NCBI GenBank assembly: GCA_029532415.1
Contig: JAQOTA010000053.1
Span: forward strand, 2,418,001 to 2,482,000
DNA length: 64,000 nt
Direction of reading: 5' to 3'
From: Marasmius tenuissimus
Lineage: Eukaryota > Basidiomycota > Agaricomycetes > Agaricales > Marasmiaceae
A program made the position numbers and the translations under genes. The notes below the pieces were generated by a model, which searched no databases, was not told the origin of the DNA, and saw only the letters and a program-made list of their open reading frames with translations. This document shows, in pieces, positions 43,987 to 55,466 of the stretch (positions within the stretch are counted from its first letter, which is position 1; each line of letters begins with the position of its first letter).

Positions 43987-46900
43987 TTATCCAGCACTTC
44001 CCCACAGAGGAGGCATTTCGTGAGCAGTATAGTCCTGTCCATTCATTCTGGGATCGTGTACCGAAACATGACGAGCGTGTTGAGTCATCGTGCCCAAGGG
44101 AGAGGTGTTATAGCCGTGATGGGTTGGCGCAGCGGAATCATACAATCTGCCGCTGCCAGACCCAACGAGATGCTGATGCATGCCCCCATATGCGCTATGG
44201 AATACATCAGGGCCCGATGGCTGATGTTGCATTGACTCGTGGCTTGAGACGGGATTTGGTGAGCCATACCCGTAGCCAGATACCCCGGGATTTCGGATTG
44301 GATCTGGGAAGAGTTGAGCCGCCACAGCTGAAGATGACGGAAGGCGGCGGTGCTGGGTGGTGTACTGCGAGGGAGAGGGGAGGCTCCCGGTAGGCGATAT
44401 ACCGCTACTCAGACTTTGAGTTGACATGGGTTGTGTTGCATGCCCGAACATATTGGGATTCGGAGGCCATTGTGACTGGGGATGCGCTTTCCCGCGCAGG
44501 ATTTCATCGGAGGGCGATGGGTGAGCATAAGCATGCTGCTGATGGCTATGGCTAGCATTGATCCTCATTGAGGCTTGCTCGTCCTGCGAAGCGGACCATA
44601 TGCTGTTCCCGCCGCGATCACCAAACAACAGAGGAGTACTGGACGTCAAAGGGTCTGAGGGGGCCCTAGTTTGCATTCGTGCATTAGGGCTTAAACGTGG
44701 TGTCATAAACCCTTTCAGAAGATCTTCAGCAGTGGTGTGGGCAATTGGAGGAGCCACTTTGGGCGCCTGCTCTGAAGATTGCGCTGGAGGTGCTCTGGTT
44801 GGCGGAGGTATCAGGGGTAAGGCGGAAACTGAAGCCGCCCCAGGAGGGTGCATAGGACGTGTATGGGGCGAATGGATATGTGATCCTGCGGGAGGGGAGT
44901 TGTGAACTACTGGCGAGACACGGGGGATCGGGGGAGTAATCGCCGATTTGGGCGACATAATGGGGGACGCCCTGTAGGTTCACTCAGCTCAGATGAATTG
45001 ACACTCATACACCACGCACCTAGGGTTCCAAACGATCTCGTCGTCTTCTTCTTCTTCCTCGTCATCGTCAAGGTGACTGAAAGCGTCTCGAACAGGATCG
45101 TCATCAGTTCTGGAGGTGTCTCCGGTTATTGAGTCCTGGTCAACCGTCGCGTTCAGGATGGCATCAGAGTCATCTTCCATGTCGCTGAGGTGTATGGGAT
45201 CACTGATTGGCACGGGCTGAGCTTGCGCTTCCACTCCCTTCAACATAAACTGATTGCCGTAGAGAGTAAGGGGCGAGTTCTGTACGACCGTCAGCCAATG
45301 CTGTTGTGGGCTTAATCTGTCACTTACCTCCATATCAACTATTTTTTTGGCGTCATCCAAAAGATCCTTGATTCTCATCAATTGAACGACGTTCGGATGC
45401 ACCTCCTTCTCTTCCGTGGGCGCTTCGCCTTCAGTGACCCCCGAACCATGATTCTTCGGCTCATCCTCGACCTTTGCATCTAGCATGCCCTTCAATGGTA
45501 GAAAACCCCTCATCTCTATATCCTCTGACAAGGCGAACGTGAGGTCAGGAAGTTTGCTGCTCGGAAACGCCCTCGACAGAACTCGCAAGAACTCTGCATA
45601 CTTCTCCCAAAACTCGATGGTCTGGACAGACGACGGACTGATCTGACCGTCGGACTTCCTCTGAGCACGCTTCGAGCCTTTACCGCTCCTAGTCCCGAAC
45701 GATTCCGGATCCTGCATCACGAGCTTGAAGTTTGCCAAAAGCCATTTGCTCGCTATCCTGAGCGCAGGAAGGGCACGTCTGAATTCCACCATGATTCTTT
45801 GTGATAAGTCACCATCTGGTCCAACAGGCGCCGGCTCTTTTAGCTGTTCAATGCCTACTTCCAGCAGTGCACGATATAGGGAGAGGACATGTGTGAATAG
45901 CCGAGCCTCGGTTACGGTATTCGGAAGAGAGCCCGGTGCGGGTGCGTCGGACTCCTTGTCGCCATTTTTGTGGACTTTTGGAGAATCCCGGACCATCCGA
46001 AATTTCCATAGAGCGGCCTGGGGCAGGATGGTCACTTTTATGATAAAATCTTCTGGAAGAAAGCGTTCTGAAACGAGAAAATAGAACTCGGTGAAGACCT
46101 CCTGCGCTTGTTTGATCACGAAAGAATCATTCCTGAATACATGCATCAGCACAACGAAGGTAAGCCATGTGGTAGTAGACACACCTCGCCAAACCAAGGC
46201 GATAGAAACCATGGAGAACCACCAATTTGTCCTTGAACGCGTCAACTCTAATTTTTGGCATAGCATTCACCACATCCGCCGGCGGCTCGTTCTTCGTCTT
46301 TGACTTCTGCTTCCACTGTTCGACGACCTTGTGTAAGATGGTATGTATGTTGTCGGAGGCCGAATCGTATGGGTGGCGGACGCAAAGCGCCCTATAGTAG
46401 TGGACCAGAGATGTAAACATATCCTTCTGATAAGAGGCGAGAATAGCGAGCTGGTGGGACGGGTTGCCTTCATGGGGAACGAGGAGCTTTGCTTGTTCAT
46501 AACAATGGCGAGCTTTCTCATAATTCCTGGGTCTCGCAAGGTCGGGCACGAGGCCTCCACCCTTTTTGTACCGCCCACGCCTCCCTGCACCTGTATGGTC
46601 TTCGTATCCCGCTCTAGGTCTCCCTCCTGCCTCATTGTACTGCTCTCTATATCTCGCGATATCCCCAAGACAAGTGAGTGCCTTGCTCAAGATCTCCATC
46701 CTATTTTCTCGTTGAGCATTGGTTTTGGGCGCCAAAGATTCAGAGCCTTCGGGCATCGCTGGGAATTGGAAATGGTTCCTCGTTGAACTACCTTCTCCAC
46801 CCTCATTTCCGGCAGGCAGCTCCTTAATAGCCAGCTCCTCTGTTACAATCCCGAGTGTGACGAGCGCCGAGTGTGCTTCGTCAAGGTCGAACGATCTACT

Positions 46901-47442
46901 GAAACGAACAACGAACTGGGTCCAGAACTTTTCCTCCTCAGCCAAGAACTGTCGGAATCGCTGAACAAGTTTCCTGTACTCTACGGGACCATGGCCACGT
47001 TGGTTGGGATTGGTTGAATTAGATGCCGGCTGTCCTTGCTGTTGCTTTTGGATCTCACGATCAAGATGAGATATACGTTGCTTATACGAAGAGATGAAGG
47101 CATGGGATGTTTCCATCCACAAGCGTGTTTCGGCATCTTTGGCTTCGTTCTCGTATGGGTGAACAAGTAGAAGGTGAAGGTATCGTCTCCGAAGGCTTGC
47201 GATGTCCATAGATTTGAGATTCCCGTATTGGCTGGTGCGGTTGAAGCACTCACTTCTTCCTCTGGAAATCCAACTCTTTATCAAACGGTTCCTTGTTCTT
47301 CAGTAGCTCCTTGACGCTTTGATGTATGCTTTTTGCTTCTCTAAAGACGAGATAACCGAGCTATAAGCGTCAGAAAATCCCAGCGTGGCATATTAGTTTC
47401 CGATATGACTAACCGTGCGATGGTGGACGCTTGATCAGCCAT
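43987..47442 (-). CDS. est1: EST1/SMG7-like protein
   Basis: Family of TPR and 14-3-3-like proteins that act in telomerase recruitment (EST1) or nonsense-mediated decay (SMG5/6/7). The ATG at 47442 starts MADQASTIAR; exon 2 gives EAKSIHQSVKELLKNKEPFD. The next exon has RRRYLHLLLVHPYENEAKDA and YRKLVQRFRQFLAEEEKFWT, the typical N-terminal helices. The DNA/RNA-binding-type domain follows: LTCLGDIARYREQY, NYEKARHCYEQAKLLVPHEG, HQLAILASYQKDMFTSLVHY and YRALCVRHPYDSASDNIHTI. An acidic region (HLDDDEEEEEDDEIVWNPR) joins a long Pro/Ser/His/Gln-rich C-terminal region that ends MPPLWGSAG at 43987. Seven or so introns. Length about 1,050 residues. Whether it serves telomeres or mRNA decay cannot be told; a PIN domain is absent, so it is not SMG6-type. 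Confidence 0.85.
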
Positions 47443-47809
47443 TCTCGTTTCAATATCTGAGAGTATGGAGTTACAGATTCATCCTTGTTGCGTGAGTATG
47501 AAGTAGATGTGGCGAATACGACTAGGAGATTGGGAGTTGGACGCCAGAGGAACGGTCGCTTTGCATAAGATGAGTTAAAGCTCTGAAGCGTGAGAATATC
47601 CGCACTATAACCAACGGCATTGCTGGACGGCAGCCGACCCCGGCAAATGCCGCTGCGAGTGACACTTCGCGAAAGACAGCGTCGATTTCGCACAATCATC
47701 CATTCAAAACTTTCGATTTCGCGTATCAGACAAGACATCAGTTCTACTTAGTAGCTAGTCGACAGCGTTCTCCAAGCCAGCCATTATCCTAGTTCAAACG
47801 CGTGAGCCG
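47443..47809. other. Intergenic, EST1 promoter region
   Basis: Upstream of the EST1-like gene and downstream of DUF6534 copy 2. No other gene is seen. Confidence 0.45.
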
Positions 47810-50077
47810 TCACGGCTGACGGTCAATTGGGGCTGCTCCAAATCCCATTGAGCCGGGTCTTTGTTTCGCGATGGAAAAAATCGTGCTGACCTTCATTTCA
47901 AAGTCCTGTGTCGTCTCGATATCCTGCTTGATGTGGATATGACGCTATGATAGTATGTTAGACGTGACTCTGTCCTTTGTGCAACGTCGACCAGGCTTGG
48001 ACTTACCACTGAAGAATTATTCTCAGCGCCGGGACGCCGCGAGTGCACAGAGTTCCCAGGTCCCTCCAGCGTCAGTGAGGTTGCGAAGGAGCTGTACCCA
48101 TTTTGACTTTTCACCAGGTCGGCCCGTGCATTCAGCCTAGATAAACAAATAAGTCGCTTCGAACCACCGCAAGGTGGGTGACAACGTACGTAGCCAAAAG
48201 TGAAAATGAGTAATCTGAAGGGGTCTCATTGAAAGCTCAAATATGAGATGCGGTCCACACTCACAGCGTGCCAACGTTGCGTAAAATGTGATGTAGATGA
48301 AGGTATCTGGGAACACAGAAATCTAATGTCCCCGTTGAGCACCTGGAACCAAACCCCCAAAAAGAGGAAAAAAAGACACGGACGGTTATGAGGGACAGTA
48401 TCGCACATGCACTGTGGGTTTGACGCGGGGTCGACGGTCCGTGAGCTGGAAAACTAGGTCGGCAACTGAGATGGCGCTCACGTCGTTAAAAGACCAGTCC
48501 GAACGCAGAAGAGGATGAGACGATCCATGATTGCGTCCGTCCTTTCGTAGAAATCGAGTCAGCTGCACCTCCGAGGAGTTCAAAGCGGCGAAATAGTCTT
48601 ACCGTCTTATACCAGACTTCGACTTCCACAGAAAGTAAGAGAGCGCAATGGTAATCGATACATCGCTGACGGCACCCAGCACGTTAACGGCTCGAGACAG
48701 GCCCTAGAGGTGCGGGCTGAGTTAGAATCTGGTTTCTAGAAACATCGATACAGAAGCAATATCAGGACTAACTCCAACGAGTGCCAACTCGGCGAAAGTT
48801 TTGAACGGCCATCTAGTGGAGTTGTTGGCGTCGGGAAGAAGATCGGGACCACTAGTGTACTTACGCCTGCGCAAAGTAAGCTAAGAAGGCGGTAAGTCAT
48901 CATTTTGAACCACTTCTAAGCTCCTTACTCATGGTAACGCTGAACAGTCCCAATACAGGCAAAAGCTTCAAGTACCCCGTGTTAGGAACGAAAAGTTACG
49001 CCGGGTGGACTGCAAGGACGTACCACGACGCCGACCACAAAGTAGTTCTTGTGGCTTACTGTGTGTAAGAGAATTTGAGCTCCAGGAAATACTAAATCCG
49101 AACTGGACGGCACTCACAAATCCAGACACGGTACACCAAAAACCTTGGAGTCCTTCGTCAGTGGGGTAGGCTATACAGGACGGGTAATATACTCACGACT
49201 GCACTATCAAGCCGATGAAACCCTGAGTAGCGACGCAAGAGGTCAGTATCCACAAAGACTCAGAGAGGAGTTTGACCGATCCGCACTAACCGTAATCAAC
49301 ACCATGATCTAGCCCGGACATCTGATCAACAACGGCGCTACATGAGAATAAACGAGGTAACTTACAAGGATACTCCTGATGAATCGGCCGGGAAGACAAT
49401 GTTCAAACTCTATTTGAAGATTTCATTCCGTGACGCACGTACCACACGAGTTGACCCAGAATGAGAGGGTTAGCGAAGTTCGTGACGAGATACGTGTAGA
49501 GCAAGTGGGATATCATGAATTGATGGACTGTATCCAATGCACTGAGAAGATCGAAGTTGGCTCATGTTAAGGCGCCGGTACGGGGGGGAGAAGACCTACT
49601 ACACGGTTCCGACCTACGGACGCAGACAGGTTGAATTGAAGTGTTTTAAAGTTCAGAGACACTTCTGGCCAACGAACCATAATATTGATTATAGGTCGGT
49701 CGACCTTATAATACCTCTATGGATAGGACCCCGTGAGTATGATGTCAATTTTGGATGGTGTACAGTGACAGGGCTCACCATGAAGTAGTTGTAGGTTTGT
49801 ATGCTTGTGATTCCCCACAAGCTGCACAGAGCTGTCAATTCCTTCAAATCGGCAATCGAGGGGACAGGCTTACGCTCCAGCGAGGCTATAAACAAGAGAA
49901 GATTTACGCGAGCTCCAAGCGAGAATTTGAAGAGCACTACTCACGATACGCCGATGAAGAGGGCACCCATCTAGGTCGTTCGGACGTCAATGCTGGGCAG
50001 AGAACAGTCGAGAGAAGGTCACTCACTGTGTTGTGCAAAGGAGGAAGAATTATTGGTGCACAAGTCTCCGTTGACAT
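47810..50077 (-). CDS. DUF6534 multi-pass membrane protein, copy 2
   Basis: Same family as the gene at 41.1-42.8 kb. The ATG at 50077 starts MSTETCAPIILPPLHN; the following small exons give TMGALFIGVS and LWGITSIQTYNYFM, then RYYKVDRPIINIM. The best block is ALDTVHQFMISHLLYTYLVT followed by NFANPLILGQLVW. Further pieces are SHKNYFVVGVV, WPFKTFAELALVGVS, GLSRAVNVLGAVSDVSITIA and LSYFLWKSKSGIRR. The C-terminus resembles the family in LNARADLVKSQNGYSS and ends near 47810. At least ten introns, many exons under 60 nt, which explains the absence of long open frames here. Exons around 48.2-48.6 kb and 49.0-49.3 kb are only approximate. Confidence 0.7.
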
Positions 50078-50870
50078 TTTACTGGAGTGGGTCTTGGAGT
50101 GTCAGCGGGAGAGAGAAAAGAGGAGGGTAGCCAAGGAGTTGGCAAGAAGGACGGTTCTGTTGATATACCGTCTTGTCTATATGACCATACTCAATCTGTA
50201 CTCCCGGCCCAAATAGAGATAGACACATGGTCGAGTTTAACACTGTTGAATCGGCAAAGAGTTGCTGGATCTTGATGGAAATATCGCGCATGAACACCGT
50301 GATCTCCAGATACATCCGTCTGATGCCAATGTTTGCTGAAGTCAATTGCTTGTTTTTGCCTTCTCTTCACCATCGGTCAGCGAAATCAGTCTCGAGAACG
50401 TATCGAGCTCATGTTAATGAGCGAGTTGCCTGTAGTTCTAATGGACTACGGAGTAACATAGAAGCCACAACATGTGAAATGACGGGAGACGTCTGTCCTG
50501 GATCCATGACGGCGTAGATGGTCTCCTGGCTGTCGAACATACTTAGCTCGATTTCGGTCCATCTTCCCACTTCAACTTAGGCCAGGCATGGTGCGCGTGT
50601 AAGAAGAGATAAAAACGAAGGCATGCAAAAGAAGGAGCCACGGGAAGAGCTCTCGCAAGTATCGACACTGTGTTCGACGTCGCCGGTCGGGACCGTCTCT
50701 GATCGTTACGTAAGTCATCTTACCTAGTATGTCATTGTTATTACCCACCTGTGGCGCCTATAAAAGCCTAAGTAAATATTGATCAAATTCATTCAACATT
50801 CATACCATCAGCAAATCACTTCTCACCGATTCTTGGAACTGGAATTCCCATAGACTCGACACTATCACAC
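50078..50870. other. Region between DUF6534 copy 2 and the orphan gene
   Basis: Minus-strand frames (50079-50373) overlap the start of DUF6534 copy 2 or lie upstream and show no recognisable product. The right end is the promoter of the orphan gene, with its TATA box. Confidence 0.4.
50759..50766 (+). promoter_or_regulatory. TATA box of candidate orphan gene
   Basis: TATAAAAG 105 nt before the ATG at 50871. The leader contains TCATTCAACATTCATACC and no other ATG in a good context. Confidence 0.5.
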
Positions 50871-51312
50871 ATGGATTCACGGGAAAAAACAAAAGAAAAA
50901 CATCAGAAAAAATCGTTGCCGCCTTACAGCATTAACTGTACCGCTGATCGTACCTACAACTTGCAACTGGGCAGGGCAGAAGAGGACTTGAACTTCGGCA
51001 GCGTATCGAGCGAGGCTCGAACCAGCTTTTCACACGGGGTAAGACTCTGACCTGAGCCGACCTGAACAGCCAGTCAAAGACCTGGCAATTTTGGCATTTA
51101 ACTTGGTTTACTTACTATGATAATTCGAGTCGACCCGGGCGTTCCCGCGTACAACCGATACTCGCACTGCACCCTTGTTTCATGATCATGCCGTGCTCTT
51201 TCCGCTTCTCAAGAAAATCCAGAAGAATGGCAAAGCAAGATATGCCTCGCTCGGTTTCCGGCTTCTGTTAGAGAGTGCTCCACTGCCGGTGGCCCAACTT
51301 CCACATGGTTGA
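50871..51312 (+). CDS. Candidate two-exon orphan gene
   Basis: Exon 1 is 50871-51038 (56 codons) and starts MDSREKTKEKHQKKSLPPYS, then NCTADRTYNLQLGRAEEDLN. A 91 nt intron (GTAAGACTCTGACC ... ATTCGAG) keeps phase 0. Exon 2, 51130-51312, encodes STRAFPRTTDTRTAPLFHDH, AVLFPLLKKIQKNGKARYAS and ends PLPVAQLPHG before TGA. The product is about 117 residues, basic, with no signal peptide or membrane segment. Each exon alone is below 65 codons. The TATA box, usable splice sites and two in-phase open exons support it, but the acceptor ATTCGAG is weak and no family is recognised. Confidence 0.4.
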
Positions 51313-51728
51313 GACCCGCCGCGGATCAAAGGACTTCGCCAGCTGTCGATATTCGACTGTGTCTTGACCAGGAATTAGGATTGACAGCTCGCTATTCACC
51401 ACGGTCCTTCACTGCTGATCTTGTTGGAGTAAGGAATGCTCTAACCTTCCGTCCGCAGTGTGCAGCGGTTGGGGTACGGCCCTTGAGCTCCCCCCCCCCT
51501 AAGAAATGGACAAGACGATAGAACGAGCCAAGCGCGACGGGTGGCACTATGAGAAAGGACGGGACGAAACTCCAAGAGATGGTTCCGAAAGAAAATGAAT
51601 TTGAATACGCTGTCCGATATGAGATCCTCGCAAACATATAGAAAAATGCATGGATGTTGTCTCGTGACGGTCGTCAAGAAATACGATTCGGGAGAATCCA
51701 TATGGTTCTGCTCCTTACACCGTCAACC
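51313..51728. other. Intergenic, convergent 3' ends
   Basis: Contains a run of ten C at 51490-51499. No gene is seen; the plus frame at 51309-51521 and minus frames across the C run show no product. Confidence 0.4.
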
Positions 51729-54700
51729 TCAATCATCCTCGTCGTCCCCATCGTCTCGTCCGGGCCGGAAGAGTGCCAACAAGTCATCCATACCAAGACG
51801 CATGTTCTTGACCTTGTCCCCGCTCAGAGCAGCCCGAGCTAGCTCACGCTTCTTCTCTTGAAGCTATCCGAAGCATAAGCATTTCGAGGCACGTCGCACA
51901 AAAAGGATAAATACCTCAAGAATCCTGTCCTCAACTGTCTCATCAATCTTCAATTTGTATATATTCACGTCTTTCTTCTGCCCAAATCGGTGGGAACGAT
52001 CGAAAGCCTGGTCCTCCAACGCAGGATTCCACCAAAGGTCGACGAGGATCACATTATTGCAACATGTCAAGTTCAAACCTACAATGACAACGTGAGAGAG
52101 AGAGAGGTTAATGCTCGAACACAATAACGGGAACGAAATTCAACAGACCAGTACTACCGGCCTTGAAAGAAATCAAGATAACCCTGACGGACGGATCGGT
52201 CTTGATGGTGTTGAGGGTTTCCTCTCGTTGCTGTGGCTTCATTGTACCATCATCTGTCCAACGTATGCTCCGCATCAGTTACCAACACCACCTGCCGTCT
52301 CCGAGTTTGACAACTCACAGCGAACGAACCGATAGCCAGCATTTCTCAGCCAAGGCTCTACTAGATCCAGCATGCTCGTGAACTGTGAGAAGATGATCGT
52401 CTTATCCGTTCCCCCGGACTTCTCCTCAACTTGATTCAGCAGCTTGAGGATCATGCGAATCTTTGCTGAATCGCCTTCATTTGCCAGCAGAGTTCGGTTC
52501 CGGAGGGTGAGAGTAGCGCAGTCATCACAGTGTCCTTCCAGCTTTCCTGTGGAATTTGCAGAGGTGATCCTGTGATAAGGACGTCAACAGCGATCAAGGT
52601 GCGGAGTTGAAGCCTTACTCGACCGTGCAGACCTGGCACTTTTTAGTGACACCCAATCGCCCGAAAGCAGCAACAAGGTCATCGGCATCAGCATCACCGA
52701 CATCATTGGTCTTCGATCCTCTCGACTCAACCGCATCCAGATCGGCTTTGTAGTCCTTTGAAACGAGAATAGGATGATTACAGGCTGGAAAGGACGACGT
52801 CAGTCATGGACTCCGACTATAAGTTGAGGAGGCACACCTTGGCGAAGCCTCAGAAGAAGTAGCAACACGCTGATATAACTAGCTTGCGCTTTTCCAGCAT
52901 TGTGGGCGTCCGCATTCAGCTTGTCCAAAACCTGCTCCATCTTGCCTTCGAGCTCGGTATAGAATTGCTGCTCGGACACCGAGAAGGGACAAGAAACGAT
53001 GTTGACGAGTCGTTTGGGGAGTTCGACGAGAACTTTCCCGTTGAGTTTATCATCCTTCCGACGCCGAAGCATGACGCTTTTCAGGACGACCTTCACATTG
53101 CATTATGAGCCGGGTCTCTTCGCATGAGCAAGGGACGAACCTGCAACCGTTTCATGGCCCTGTTGGCCCCTCTGCCGTTTTTCACGGGTTTGGCGATAGT
53201 CTCGTTGAAGCGTTCCCATTCATTGAATGGTTTCACTCGAAGGAACTTGAGTAACGAGAAAAGTTCAGCAACGTCGTTTTGCCTAGAAAAGATCAGCAAG
53301 AAGGCAAAACAAACCAATGAACACGAGTACATACATCGGTGTACCAGTCAGAGCCCATCTGAACTTGGCGTCCAGCGCAAAGCAGGCTTTTGCACCATTG
53401 GTATTGCGGTTCTTGATATTATGTGCCTCGTCTGCGAAAAGACAGATCAGCGGGGGGGCCCCAAAGTAGCCAAACGGGACGACTCGCCGAGAACGACACG
53501 GAACCACTTTACTCTGAACAATGCATCCTTGATCTTTGACTTTGTACCAGCTTTCTTAGGCGGTCTACCGAAGTGCTCCCCTTCCGAGCTGTCAGAGTCG
53601 GACCCATCTCTTGGAGATTTCTTCGCTTTGCTTTTTGACGACTTCGACTCATCCTTTGCGGGAGGGCTGAATGCTGCGTATTCAGATTTGAGAGTATCGT
53701 AAGTCGTGACGACGACGTGAGATTTACGTAGGTCATTGGGGTCTAGGTATTCAAGGTGAGTAAAGGGCTGCGATGGTTGTCCGATAAACTGACTAGAGGT
53801 GCGGGATGTCCCTTGGTGTTTTATCACGACAAGGCCGTCGGTCATTCGCTTGATCTCCTCTGCCCATTGACCAACCAAGGCGAGAGGGCAAACCACGCTA
53901 GAGAACGTATTTGAGTGTTGCTGCTTTGAAGTAACGTGGGAAAGACGTGTACAGGGTAGTGGGAGACCAACCGTCCTCTTTATCGCTTTTCTTGGGTCTT
54001 CCTTCCACGATCCTCGTCAAAGTCTGTATTGTTTTCCCGAGACTGTTGGGTAAGGGTTAACAAGGAATGAAACTAAGATTCGAGCGAAAGAAGTCACCCC
54101 ATATCGTCTGCGAGAATGCCACCCATCCTTTTCGCTTTCGGATCCTCCCGTTCCTTCATGAAACGTCTGCCGATGATTTGATGGGGAAGAAGTCTGAATT
54201 CGTCTTTGAATCCTGGTACCTGAGCATCTTCGTCCGTGAATTCCACGTTCTCTCCTTCGTCGTTCATCGTGCCGCCCATCAGGTCCCTCAAAGCTTTCTC
54301 TGCCTCTTCGGGGCTGGTATAAGTGTGCGCGTCCTGAGGAAAGTCGGGCACGTCAACAAATTCGCCATCTCCGCCACGTTCATGTGGTTTATTCATCGGC
54401 GGAAGTTGCGTCAGTTTACTGCCACTGGGGTAATGTTGCAAGTCAGAAGGTTTGGTGACCGACGGCATCGCGATCGGGGTCGCAGGGGAGTTGAATCTTG
54501 GCTGGTGCTGCTGAGATGAGTGAGAATCAACTGGGAACGTTCCTGGTAATTTGGATTTGGGCATCGAATTGCTCGGAGGTGGCAACTTGGACTTTGTGAC
54601 ATTTGATGGCTGCGGTGGACGTGCGCTTGAGGTTTCTTCCTCGTCTTCCTCGTCAGAGGAAATGACTATTGTTGCGCGGTGGGAAGTCTTTCCCTTTGGA

Positions 54701-54971
54701 GTCTTGGAAGGTACCGATGATACAGAAGTTGATGTGGTTGATGTAGTCGAGGTTGAAGCGGCTGAAGACGACTCTGAGGAAGATGAGATACTCTATTAAG
54801 CAAAGAATTAGCTGTGAGATGACAGACGATGAAAGAAATGACTACACTCACGATCGGCTGTCGTGTGTCACCGTGGAGATGGGCATTCTGAGCCATGAGA
54901 CGTTGTCGACTGTAACAGCTTCAGTCATACGTTAACGCGTCCAGGAGTCAACCTACTTACAAGTTTTCCAT
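51729..54971 (-). CDS. SNF2-family ATPase, Rad5/Uls1-like
   Basis: Nuclear DNA-dependent ATPase for chromatin or repair. The ATG at 54971 gives MENFRQRLMAQNAHLHGDTR and a disordered Ser/Thr/acidic region with a SUMO-interaction-like stretch (ATIVISSDEEDEEE). The helicase part starts FRLLPHQIIGRRFMKERE; motif I is ADDMGLGKTIQTL, Ib is VCPLALVGQWAEEIKRM, motif II VLDEAHNIKN, motif III WALTGTPMQN. Between the lobes are MLRRRKDDKLNGKVLVELP and a short zinc-finger-like module (KCQVCTVE ... GHCDDCATL). Lobe 2 has IIFSQFTSMLDLVEPWL, FVRYDGTMKPQQREETL, SFKAGSTGLNLTCCNNVILV and DRSHRFGQKKDV. The C-terminus ends in acidic residues. A GC-AG intron (53432-53487) interrupts motif II. A full RING as in Rad5 is not seen. 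Confidence 0.88.
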
Positions 54972-55466
54972 GTTTCTCGATGTATCACAGAAGTCGAGCT
55001 GATGAGTATGGTCGTGGTTTCGGTCCAAGTTGCAAATGACTCTGAGCCTTGAGGCGCGTCCTTGAACTTGATCACATGACTGCTCCCTACAGCTGCATCG
55101 ATGTTCAGATGTCGCAGTACCATGAGCGCCCGCGTTCTCCAGCGCTTTATTGAAAGTTCACTTTCAGCTTCAATAGTTACTAGTTACTAGCGACGACTTC
55201 AGCTGTTGACAAAGAAAATCGAACGGTTCATTCAATCGACGTCTCCTTTAACAAGCCTCAAGGCCAGTGGTTAGAGGTAATCATCGACATATTGTCCCTC
55301 ACAAGTCCTCCCTGTTAGTCCTGCTCCTCCAACGCGTTACCTCGTGAGATGTGATGTGACGAAGATTGAGTGATAAGGAGAGGGGGCAAATCCATGCATG
55401 CAATGCCAAGGAAGAAAAAGGATCTCGAGTACTTTCGAAGACACAGTTGTCAGTCCCGCCTGCTCG
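54972..55466. other. Intergenic, SNF2 promoter region
   Basis: Upstream of the SNF2 gene and downstream of the KPWE-protein gene. Contains a small hairpin (GAAAGTTCACTTTC) near 55150; no gene. Confidence 0.4.

Noticed and set aside
43641..44393. Plus-strand open frame of 250 codons
   Set aside because: Overlaps the C-terminal exon of the EST1-like gene in antisense and shows no domain.
50940..51040. tRNA-like box (GGTTCGAGCC on the minus strand)
   Set aside because: No matching acceptor stem or A box at the right distance; the region reads as a coding exon.
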